Assembly: GCA_030407315.1 (NCBI GenBank)
Contig: JALQPE010000685.1
Span: 1 to 29,051, forward strand
Reading direction: 5' to 3'
DNA from: Asparagopsis taxiformis
Lineage: Eukaryota; Rhodophyta; Florideophyceae; Bonnemaisoniales; Bonnemaisoniaceae
DNA: 29,051 nucleotides
Below are positions 1 to 7,672 of the stretch, in pieces. A program made the translations under genes and the position numbers. Position 1 is the stretch's first letter. The number at the start of each line of letters is the position of its first letter. Below the pieces are notes generated by a model. It did no database searches. It saw only the letters and a program-made list of their open reading frames with translations, and was not told where the DNA came from.

Positions 1-421
1 TCATCGTGCCGGGAGGGAAAGGGGACAATCATCGAACGAGCACCGGCTCTAGTCTACGACTGACTTCTACGTTTACGTTTACGTTTTGCCTAACGAGTCT
101 TCGTCTCCGTAGAGCTGCGTACTCCCTACCCATCGCCGCACGTAAGGCTGATTGCGTGTGTGCCTCCGGGCTTGGTTGAGAGCGCCTCCGTGACGTACCA
201 CCTCGTTTTTGAACGTAATCCTCGCGTGGATGTTGCGTCGTGACGCTCGTGTCTACTCGCTAACATATCTCTACTTTTCTACCTACCAATACAGTCAAAC
301 ACCAGCGGGTGGACTGCTCGTTTCTTTCGTAAGGACAGCGTGTCCACTGGCTCGTACCAGCTACTACGTCTAAACGAACTATCGTTCACACAGAGACTAT
401 CCTGCAGTTTCACATACCCTG
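1..421. other. No supported gene; short tandem repeat
   Basis: I see no convincing coding region here. A short tandem TTTACG repeat lies near 66-86. A plus-strand frame is open over about 270-483 and ends at TGA 484. Part of it might be 5' debris of the transposase-like gene to the right, but it has no recognisable motif. Confidence 0.4.
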
Positions 422-2995
422 ATGTTCTTGGACACACATCATCACTCTCCGTGCCACATCTGCAGTTTCCGCAAATATGACCTTGAGCAGTACTGGTGGC
501 ACGAAAATGCATACACTTCGTAGTGAACGGGCAAACATCGACGCATGCCAGGAGCAAGTATCGGAATGCATCGACACGTAAGGATGCCACAGAAACCCAG
601 CTTCGCACTCTCGGACTGGCTGCAGAAGAAGGGGAAGATTTACCATTTCATGTCCTGAGCACTTCCTTGGAACAGGAAGAAGTACCAAAGACGGAAAACG
701 GAGTTTCAGTTGTCCCAGCAATTTTTGACCCGTACCGTTCCGCAGTGATAGCACCTGACCATCTATTGTCTGGACTGGCACAAGATGTACTGAACGCTTG
801 TATTTCAGCTGCCAGCCCACGAATTAGAGAGGTAGCTGAATTGCAAATTCTGGGCGCTCTGAAGAAGTTCAGGATGGGAAGGCAGAACCGTTTATTTGGA
901 ACCAACAATCTGCTTTCCATGAACATGAGTGACATATTCAGTGTGCTACTGATAGCTCCTATGGCATTCGAAAACGCAGCTCGAATGATGGATGGAAAAG
1001 GGGAAGGTCATCGTGAAAAATTTGATGGGGCCGTCAAACTAGTAGTGATGTTTCAGAAGCTGGTTTCGTGTATTAGTTTCATGCCCGTATGGTGGAAAGA
1101 CGGTCCACATGAAGTAGAGACGGCTGACGGAGAAGGTGGCAGGAATGAATATATTCTGGGAAGAACCGTAGACTACGTGGAGACGTTGAATGAGTATTGT
1201 CGGAAAGTGAAGGGAGCAGGAGCACATTTGGACAAGCCTAATGTTCATCGTCTTGTCGAGTTTTGTGTTCATACGCTTCCTGCCTACGGCTCTGTGAAGC
1301 ACGTGCAGGAGCTTATATTCGAACGGATGCATCAGCCGCTGAAGAAAGGTGTGAGAATGTCCAATCACCAAAGCGAACAGCTTTCAGCGCTGGAATTAGT
1401 TCTTGCGGATGACTGGCAGACGAGAGTGGCCATTGTTTTGCGCGAAATCGGCATGGAGCCACAACATTGGTCCTCGTCCGAATGCTCTCAAATGGTCAAC
1501 GTTCTTTCACAGGAGCTAGGGAGGGTAAATAGATGTGGAAGACTAGGTAGTGAAAAACTGCTTCCAGGAACCGGTTCTCCAGCTTCTCTCCCAGCGTCGA
1601 GGAAAGATATGTCGGCGGATGGTGAAATTGTGACGTGGAGAGGGCATGGAGGTATATATTTGACGAGGTCAAGGAGTACATGAATGGAAAATGTGATATG
1701 GCAGAGGGTGCTGTAGGTGTTTTTCAAACGGTTCTTTACCGAAAGGTACGGAAGCGGAACAAGCGGGTGTGGAAAGTGTGCCGAATGGTGAGAAGAGAGT
1801 TTCTAGAAGCACTACGACAGAGTGGGGAAGGAAAAACAGTGCAGAGGTCTGGCTCTCTAGAATCAGGAGCTATCATCCATGCTGTTTGCCCTGAACAGAG
1901 GACATGTGAGGATGGTGCAACTTCACAAGCGATTCTGTACCCTGTCGTACCGCCTGGCGGTCCTCGCTGATCGAGCCGTGTCGCTTCCCTATTGGGTACC
2001 CACTTACGGGATGTGCCAATCAGAAGGCACCAGCCAACTGGCGTGTTTCCTATACTTAGGACCAGCTATGGCTGACAAATAACCCCCCGGGCCTATCGGC
2101 CCCGGCCAAGACCCCACAAGGGGCAAATTTTAACTTAGGCTGATCAGCCATACATTACAATTAAGCCTATTGGCAATGACCTCGCGGGTAGGCGAGCGCC
2201 AGTAATTGGGTTCTGATTGGTCACTAACTGGATATTTATTCCTAACCACTAACCCTAGCTTACAGTAGACTTAGTATAAAACGGCCACTGGAATAGCCAG
2301 TAGGCACGGTTTTCTAGAGTAACGTAAACTCAAGTGGAATTACGACCCACAGGAACAGTGTTCGCCATAACCTATTGTTCAACCCTCTCTGGGAAAACCT
2401 TAGGGTTAGCCAACAGCTCGACGGATTACGTCATCTTGCTCCATTAATACGCATCTCGCGTGAGCGCTATAATCGCACAACCCCTCCGGGTAGCGACCCC
2501 TTCTCTCTCACGAGACTACCCGCCGGGTACCTATAAGGTTCATCTGCTCTACCACTTCCTCTACCGAGGCTCGGGACACCTGTCGGGTGGTTTGCCGCTC
2601 TAGCGGATTTTCTACCTGCTACATACCCGGCGTCTCGTCTCACATCAGAGATAATGCGGGGAAGAATTAATTATGAACCGCGGTTTTTTATTGTTCTAGC
2701 GTTCTTTATCCTGAGGAACGAGAGTGCGAGAGATGAGCAAGGTACAGCTTATGGAGTTTGCCTGGGTTTGCAAAAAACTGATGAAGGAGTGTTCAAGGTC
2801 GAAGAGAGGCGACGAACAGTAATTGTGGAGATGAGTGAGGGAGTCACTGAGGTGTTTGCTATGCACTATTGCAATGGGAGTGTATGCGAATATGATGAGA
2901 ACATGAGGGAGGTAAGGCACGGACCCGGACTGCTGGAGGGTGGAGAGATATATGCACTATGTAGGCGAGACGGATTTCCACCGAGGGCTGCATGA
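422..2995 (+). pseudogene. Decayed transposase-like gene, interrupted by a solo LTR
   Basis: This is the remnant of a DDE-type DNA transposase of the TNP2/KDZ/Plavaka kind, a tentative family call. The best stretch is 496-1683 (395 codons; the codon at 496 is GTG, so this is not a true start). It contains an APDHLLSGLAQDVLN motif near 748-792, like the D-x-x-H...G signature of such transposases. A later K-x-x-V-H-R-L...G...FERMHQPLKKG block near 1240-1350 resembles their C-terminal K..H..L....G....FE..H motif. The frame changes near 1630 into a second stretch (1626-1942), which the solo LTR interrupts; the C-terminal piece is 2654-2995. Upstream of about 650 another frame (422-658) also looks coding but carries adjacent TAG and TGA stops at about 519-524. 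At least two frame changes, the stops and the LTR make it non-functional. I did not recognise terminal inverted repeats. The gene may instead be an anciently domesticated relative. Confidence 0.5.
1943..2623 (+). mobile_element. Solo LTR of an LTR retrotransposon
   Basis: The element starts TGTCGTACC and ends CCTGCTACA, the usual TG...CA form. It is flanked by identical 5-bp direct repeats TACCC (1938-1942 and 2624-2628), as expected for integrase-made target duplications. A TATA-like box, TATAAAA, sits at 2275-2281 and gives a plus orientation with about 330 bp of U3. No internal retrotransposon genes adjoin it, so this is a solo LTR left by recombination between two LTRs. It lies inside the transposase-like gene. 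Subtracting the LTR and one TACCC copy (686 bp) puts the upstream frame (ending at 1942) directly in frame with the downstream piece starting at ATG 2654, which confirms the boundaries. It shows no obvious likeness to the LTR at 26 kb. Confidence 0.88.
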
Positions 2996-3116
2996 TTTTT
3001 AGAGAAGAATAAAATGAATAACCAGATGCATCACATATGAATTGTACACTCTAGGGCGTTGGTGGATTGGTGCGAAGTAGTGGGGAGAGGATCTGAGAGG
3101 ATGGAGGGAGGTATGC

Positions 3117-3497
3117 TTACAGCAAAGTCATCATTACGATGACTTTGCTGTAAGAAAACGTTGCCATTACAGTGGCCAAGAATTTTTTACCGGGTAAAAA
3201 AATCGTGGCAGCTGTAATGATTTGCTTTCTTACAGCAAAGTCATCGTAACGATGACTTTGCTGTAAGGAACCGTTTCCTTGCAGTGGCCGGAGAATTTTT
3301 TACCGGGTAAAAATCAGCAAGAATTTTTACCGGGTAAAAAATTGTGGCCGCTGTAATGTTTTCTTTTCTTACAGCAAAGTCATCGTAACGATGACTTTGC
3401 TGTAAGAAAACGTTTCATTACAGCGGCCACAATATTTTACCCGGTAAAGAAATCGTGGCTGCTGTAATGTTTTCTTTTCTTACAGCAAATTCATCGA
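3117..3497. repeat. Palindrome array A (interleaved P1 and P2 hairpins)
   Basis: Two palindrome types alternate. P1 is 37 bp: TTACAGCAAAGTCATCGT, a central base, then its reverse complement. Copies lie at 3117-3153, 3230-3266 and 3369-3405, with a half copy at 3480-3497. P2 lies between them, with outer arms ATTACAG(C/T)GGCCA and TGGC(C/A)GCTGTAAT around an inner TTTTTTACC/GGGTAAAAA palindrome. The middle P2 has the inner palindrome twice, joined by TCAGCAAG. All units begin TTACAG and end CTGTAA. The same order and orientation recur in array B at 10.5 kb. This could be nested foldback or MITE-type elements, or a protein-binding array. Confidence 0.9.
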
Positions 3498-4298
3498 TAG
3501 TTAAGGTTAAGTAACCAACTTTAGGATGTCCAGAGGACCTGCTCGTTGTAAGGAATATTGATCAACTGACGAGGTGGAAGCATTTGGAATCGACTAGGGT
3601 AGGAAGGCAATGAGATTTGGTATGCAAGAAAACTGAATCGCAGTAGTGAATAGGTAGTTGAAAAGAATTCATATTGATGTTCATTGGTGTATTGTCCATT
3701 GGAGCACATTGAAAACCATTTATATGATCACCGTTTAAATAGTCTATGAATCCTTTGCAGCCGAGTACGCCAATAGGAAGAAATTCAAGCAGTGGCCTTC
3801 ACGGGAACCGGTTATTTGTGAGTAGCAAAAGTTAGTGTAGAAATGAATTTTTCAGACTTGTAGGAGAGGTGGATCGTAGTAAATGTATAAAACTCACGTA
3901 GAATCGATTGATAGGAATCAATGGTACGGAAGAAGAAGCGAGGTGGAGAGTGTGGATGAAATAGGTTGTTGGAATATGAATGATAATTGACGTGGTGAGG
4001 TAAACGGGTTCGATTTCATTATATGCGCTAGAGGTACATACTATTAGGTGTAGATTGATGGAAAGGGCTAAACGCTTTGTGGAGGTATCAGGATCAGGTA
4101 GAGTCAGAGGTGCTGAGCGGGTGCAGCGTAAGGTTCATCAGGACTGAAGGTAGGTAGGGGATTTCTTGTCCGGACAGTATATGAGAGGAAGCTGAGAGAC
4201 GGGAAGCGCACTCGGAGGTACCACAATTGTGGATTTCATCGTCTACACAACATTTGAACAGAGAACTGATTGAACGAACTGAGATTGCAGGGATTACA
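3498..4298. other. Non-coding stretch before the ParB-like gene
   Basis: About 800 bp between array A and the first good ATG of the ParB-like gene. The longest open frame is about 60 codons and resembles nothing I know. It probably holds the promoter and 5' leader. A non-ATG extension of the ParB frame reaches back to 4227, but I see no reason to use it. Confidence 0.4.
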
Positions 4299-6050
4299 AT
4301 GGGAGACAATAGTATCATGAATACTACATCGGAGAAGAGCAATTCTCCTTCTGCTGAAGAGAAAAGCATCACTATTGCTCAGTACAGCTCTTCTAAAGTG
4401 CAAGTTGATCCTCGCAAAGTGAAGTTTCCGACAGTGACCTCCCGTTTGGTGCGACCGGGTCGTGTAAACGAACTGGCCAGCATTTTCATGGATAGAGGTT
4501 TCTCTACCACTGGAACTATGATTACAGTCTGCAAAATGGAAGATAACGAAGGAGACGAGTTTTACTGCATCGATGGCTCTCATCGCATAGCTGCTCTGCA
4601 ACTATGCCTGGAGAAGTACTCAGGAAAGAACAGGGATTCCTTGGAATTGGTTTGGGTACAACAGTTGATTGCGCCGAACGGGCGTCTAATTTTCGATGCG
4701 CTGGAGGTTCTGAAACTGTCTCTCGAAGCCAATATACAAACTCACGATGTCGCTTCTGTGAGCATTGCCGACAATATCTGTGCGGTCATAGAGTTTCTCA
4801 GGTTTTCCAACCAGATGGATCTTCCTGTTGTCCGGCTTATTCCTATTCTGAAAGAAGTGAGCTATATTCTGCCGTCCGACAGGAACCGTTCGGAGAACTC
4901 GTATAGGCAGTACATCAACATTGCGAAGGGGTTCAATCGCACAGACAGCGTTGCTTTCGTGTACTGGAGCTCTATCCCTAGCGTTTACAATGCTTTGGAT
5001 AGGAACAGAGAAATCGAGGATGCAAGAACCGAGGGAAGAGATCCGGACTTTTCTCGAATTGACTCTGCCGATATGTACGGGTGCGTGCTCGATCTTGTCA
5101 ATAACGCAATATTCCGCAATGGTACGGACGGACGCGGGACGCGCGATAAGGAGTGGTTCCAGTGGTTTGTGCTCGAGATGACAGCGTCGTGGACAAGGAT
5201 GAGGAGGAAGAGAGGACTTGTCAGAAATATCGGAAGCGGAAGCCCGTTCACGATACGCACTTGGCTACTGGCTCTGTTGGCCATCTATGATATGGCAGAG
5301 GTCGTCCGCAAGTGGTTGAACTCTGCAACGATGGAAGAATTCGTGCGAACGGATTTGGCAGCAGAAAACGCGAAGGAGGTCGGGGATAATGATCATCGCA
5401 TTGGAGAACGCATTGTATTCGTCCTTGCCGACTTTCATGACGACGTGGTAGACAGAAGCAGTCTGAGAACCAAGAACGGGAAGTTTACAAACAGTTTTTA
5501 CGACAAACTGGAATATGCTACCGGGACAAAGGCAATGCAGGAGACGAAAGCGGAGGAGGAGAGGGAACGGAATCGCATGACCCCCGGAGAAATAGAAAAA
5601 GCACTTGTTGCTGGCGCCAAAGCAGAAGACGAAGAAGCACCTACTGCCGCAGAACAGGGAAATAATTCTACAGAGAAGGAAACGGTGGAAACTCCTGGTC
5701 CTGTTCAAGCAGAAGAAGGAGTATCTGCCGAAGCCCAAGTAGAGCAGGAAGTTTCTGCTGTTGTGGAGGAAGAACAGGAAATTACTCCAAATGTGGTGGC
5801 TGAAGAAGTGATTCCTCCTGTCGCGACGAAAGCAATAGAAGAGGCACCTCTGAGCACCCCGAAAGAAGCAGAAGACCGTCCTGCCGCAGCAAAAGAGGGA
5901 GGACAGGAACGTCCTGCCACGCGTCTTGCAGCAGCTGAGAAGAGGGAAGCAGAACGTCTTGCTGTTCTCCAAAAAGAACAGGAACGTCTTTCAAGAACAG
6001 GAACGTCTTTCAGCTTCAAGGGCAGAGCGGGAAAGTCGTGCCAGGGATAA
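4299..6050 (+). CDS. ParB-like domain protein, N-terminal part of a ParB-dioxygenase fusion (copy 1)
   Basis: I chose ATG 4299 because its context ACAATGG is good and the upstream extension to 4227 would need a TTG start. Residues about 36-110 form a ParB/sulfiredoxin-like domain: VDPRKVKFP, then SRLVRPGRVNELA, then the signature IDGSHRIAAL (I91-L100), matching the family's (V/I)-x-D-G-x-x-R-x-x-A motif. A mostly helical region follows (about 110-430), including LLALLAIYDMAEVVRKWLN near residue 321. The rest is a long Glu/Ala-rich, low-complexity acidic tail, probably coiled or disordered. ParB-like domains bind DNA and CTP or act as nucleases; which applies here cannot be told. A 19-bp tandem duplication at 5975-6012 shifts the frame, so the frame as read ends at 6050. 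Copy 2 has the same helical region joined to a dioxygenase domain in one frame, so this is very likely the N-terminal part of a longer protein continuing to 7440. Confidence 0.8.
   Translation: MGDNSIMNTTSEKSNSPSAEEKSITIAQYSSSKVQVDPRKVKFPTVTSRLVRPGRVNELASIFMDRGFSTTGTMITVCKMEDNEGDEFYCIDGSHRIAALQLCLEKYSGKNRDSLELVWVQQLIAPNGRLIFDALEVLKLSLEANIQTHDVASVSIADNICAVIEFLRFSNQMDLPVVRLIPILKEVSYILPSDRNRSENSYRQYINIAKGFNRTDSVAFVYWSSIPSVYNALDRNREIEDARTEGRDPDFSRIDSADMYGCVLDLVNNAIFRNGTDGRGTRDKEWFQWFVLEMTASWTRMRRKRGLVRNIGSGSPFTIRTWLLALLAIYDMAEVVRKWLNSATMEEFVRTDLAAENAKEVGDNDHRIGERIVFVLADFHDDVVDRSSLRTKNGKFTNSFYDKLEYATGTKAMQETKAEEERERNRMTPGEIEKALVAGAKAEDEEAPTAAEQGNNSTEKETVETPGPVQAEEGVSAEAQVEQEVSAVVEEEQEITPNVVAEEVIPPVATKAIEEAPLSTPKEAEDRPAAAKEGGQERPATRLAAAEKREAERLAVLQKEQERLSRTGTSFSFKGRAGKSCQG
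5975..6012 (+). repeat. 19-bp perfect tandem duplication that shifts the frame
   Basis: AGAACAGGAACGTCTTTCA occurs twice head to tail (5975-5993 and 5994-6012). Because 19 is not a multiple of three, the second copy pushes the ParB-like frame into a reading that stops at 6050. With one copy subtracted the frame carries on from codon phase 0 into phase 1, the phase of the dioxygenase part downstream. It reads through a Glu/Arg-rich linker up to TGA 6214. Confidence 0.92.
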
Positions 6051-6216
6051 TTCGCCGGGAAGGATTGTCAGAGAAGATCTTCCTCAGGGAAGGAAACAAA
6101 GCGGCGATACGCAAAGTCTGGATATCAACTTGGACAATAGTGGTCGCATGGACATAGACACGCCTGGACAACAAGCTGGAGATGCGCAGAACCGCTCTGT
6201 GATATTGAAACTTTGA

Positions 6217-7440
6217 ATCAGGACACCAGAAACTAACAGCACTAGCCCGGCAGAAGCGGACAAGGAGAATTCGGGAAGAAGCGGGAGTTCTGGTGGAAGC
6301 GGCGATGAAAACGAGTCCAGGTTGCATAAGAAGCGAAGAAGGGAAGATACTAGCGCGAAGTTTTCTGAGCCCAATACGCCGGATGACAACATTGAGATTG
6401 GGCCTCCCTGGGAAAAGAAGAGTAGAGTCAATGCAAGAAAACGAACGACTGGAGAAGAAGCACCACTCTTCTCTGACGAGCAAGAAAACTCCCTTCCAGA
6501 CCGCACATTCGCAGAGGAGATACCTGAGAAGCTGCCTTTATGCGTTCCTTCCAACTCGAGAATGAAGTATTATATCACAGAAGAAGACATTGATACAATC
6601 CGGACGGAGATAATGGAATCAGCTGCAGGCTACTCTACTTTGGTATGTCCCCTCCGTTCTTGTGAAAGCCAACAATACTTCAGCTACCAGAGAAGAATGA
6701 TCGACGAGCTTGGTTACGTGGTGTTGCAAGACATTTTCTCTTCTACTACAGTGGGAGCAGCTACGCACGAGTTATTCACACAGATGGCCAGCACATTCCA
6801 AGGTACTACAAGTGGCTCAAGTGCAAGTCAGAAGAACCCGTGGAAACCACTTCGACCGAAAGACAGCACTGGTGTATTCAAGACGGACCGGAAAAGCATC
6901 TGCGATGACCTTGAGCAAGAAAGCGCGCGGCAGTACAGGAACAAGCTGATTCTGGAGCTAGGTAAGGCGATTTGTGCGGAGAACCTGAAGCTCGGGTTTG
7001 GAATAGAAGAAGCGGTGGTCTTTCCAGAAACGGGTCTTCGTCTGATTTTGACCGCAGAAGGTAGTCAGGAGCAACTTATGCATACCGATGTTCCCGTCCG
7101 TGAGGGAACTGGAACTGGTCCTCTCAACTCGCCATCATATTTCATGATGGCTGCTGGTGCAGATGGGTTCATCATTCGTATCGCCAAGTTCAGCCATGTG
7201 TGCCTATGTCATCCAGCGAAAGACAAGTACCGCGTGCCAGTGACGAACGTGCGCATCCCACCGTATTCCCTGCTTGTATGCCGAACGGACGTGTATCACG
7301 GAGGAATGGGATTCGCGGAGGGTCGTTCTTCGGTGAGGTACCAGCATCCTATCCGGTCCCATCTATCACTGCGAACTTCCAGGGAGAAGTTGCTGCAGCC
7401 TCCCTTCAATGTCAACTACTGGGAGCGTTTAGATATCTGA
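6217..7440 (+). CDS. 2-oxoglutarate/Fe(II)-dependent dioxygenase domain (C-terminal part of copy 1)
   Basis: This is the open frame after TGA 6214-6216. It has no ATG until 6562, inside the conserved region, so it is unlikely to be an independent gene with its own start. It begins with a Ser/Gly-rich acidic linker and a basic KKRRRED stretch. The conserved domain starts at SRMKYYITEEDIDTIRTEI (ATG 6562). The double-stranded beta-helix signature is complete: iron ligands H-x-D in MHTDV (CAT 7081), a second His in VYHGGMGF (CAC 7297), and a probable 2-oxoglutarate-binding Arg in PIRSHLSL (CGG 7354). The segment PPYSLLVCRTDVYHGG is typical of the strand before the distal His. The substrate is unknown. 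The basic linker and ParB-like partner suggest a nuclear, nucleic-acid or chromatin role. Copy 2 aligns over the whole domain. Confidence 0.78.
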   Translation: MRTPETNSTSPAEADKENSGRSGSSGGSGDENESRLHKKRRREDTSAKFSEPNTPDDNIEIGPPWEKKSRVNARKRTTGEEAPLFSDEQENSLPDRTFAEEIPEKLPLCVPSNSRMKYYITEEDIDTIRTEIMESAAGYSTLVCPLRSCESQQYFSYQRRMIDELGYVVLQDIFSSTTVGAATHELFTQMASTFQGTTSGSSASQKNPWKPLRPKDSTGVFKTDRKSICDDLEQESARQYRNKLILELGKAICAENLKLGFGIEEAVVFPETGLRLILTAEGSQEQLMHTDVPVREGTGTGPLNSPSYFMMAAGADGFIIRIAKFSHVCLCHPAKDKYRVPVTNVRIPPYSLLVCRTDVYHGGMGFAEGRSSVRYQHPIRSHLSLRTSREKLLQPPFNVNYWERLDI

Positions 7441-7672
7441 TGAAATTAGTTCTTAATAGCATTCTATGGCAGGCATCAAGGCCGCCTTCAAGTAAACGAT
7501 GAAAGTTAGGCTAGTACATGACGTTTGCGTATGTAGACGGGTCAGGAGATATACAATACTCAATTTAATATGAGAAGGGGAGGAAACTATGGCGGGCACT
7601 ACTAGAATAGAACAAGGTAATATCGCAGTGGTCTTTGGTTGCAACATTGAGGTGAGGAAGGCTTACAGATGA
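7441..7672. other. Short spacer between copy 1 and copy 2
   Basis: Only about 230 bp separate the end of copy 1 from the open frame of copy 2. It is too short to hold the ParB-like part of copy 2 and I see no such sequence in it. A possible splice acceptor, GCTTACAG or ATGATGCAG, lies at about 7661-7677. Confidence 0.5.

Noticed and set aside
1943..2623. Same LTR family as the one at 26 kb
   Set aside because: Terminal sequences (TGTCGTACC against TGTAACGAAC) and U3 regions do not match by eye.
3117..3497. CRISPR array
   Set aside because: Repeat spacing is irregular (about 111-139 bp), the intervening parts are themselves repeated palindromes rather than unique spacers, and the context is eukaryotic.
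4003..4020. tRNA-like GGGTTCGATTTC
   Set aside because: No matching acceptor or anticodon stems around it.
4227..4298. Longer N-terminus for the ParB-like protein
   Set aside because: It would begin at a TTG codon; ATG 4299 has a good context and already precedes the conserved domain.
5265..5972. Long antisense frame opposite the ParB-like gene
   Set aside because: It mirrors the Glu/Ala-rich codons of the sense gene and has a low-complexity Cys/Phe/Arg-rich composition.
6214..6216. TGA as a recoded (selenocysteine) codon
   Set aside because: It lies in a disordered linker, with no matching Cys in copy 2 and no hairpin evidence I could support.
6199..6239. Short intron removing the TGA at 6214
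   Set aside because: A 41-bp GT-AG span is possible but would be very short, and its branch point would sit on the acceptor.
4299..7440. Bacterial contamination or plasmid partition locus
   Set aside because: There is no ParA gene and no ribosome-binding sites; the linkers, retrotransposons and chromatin domains are eukaryotic in style.
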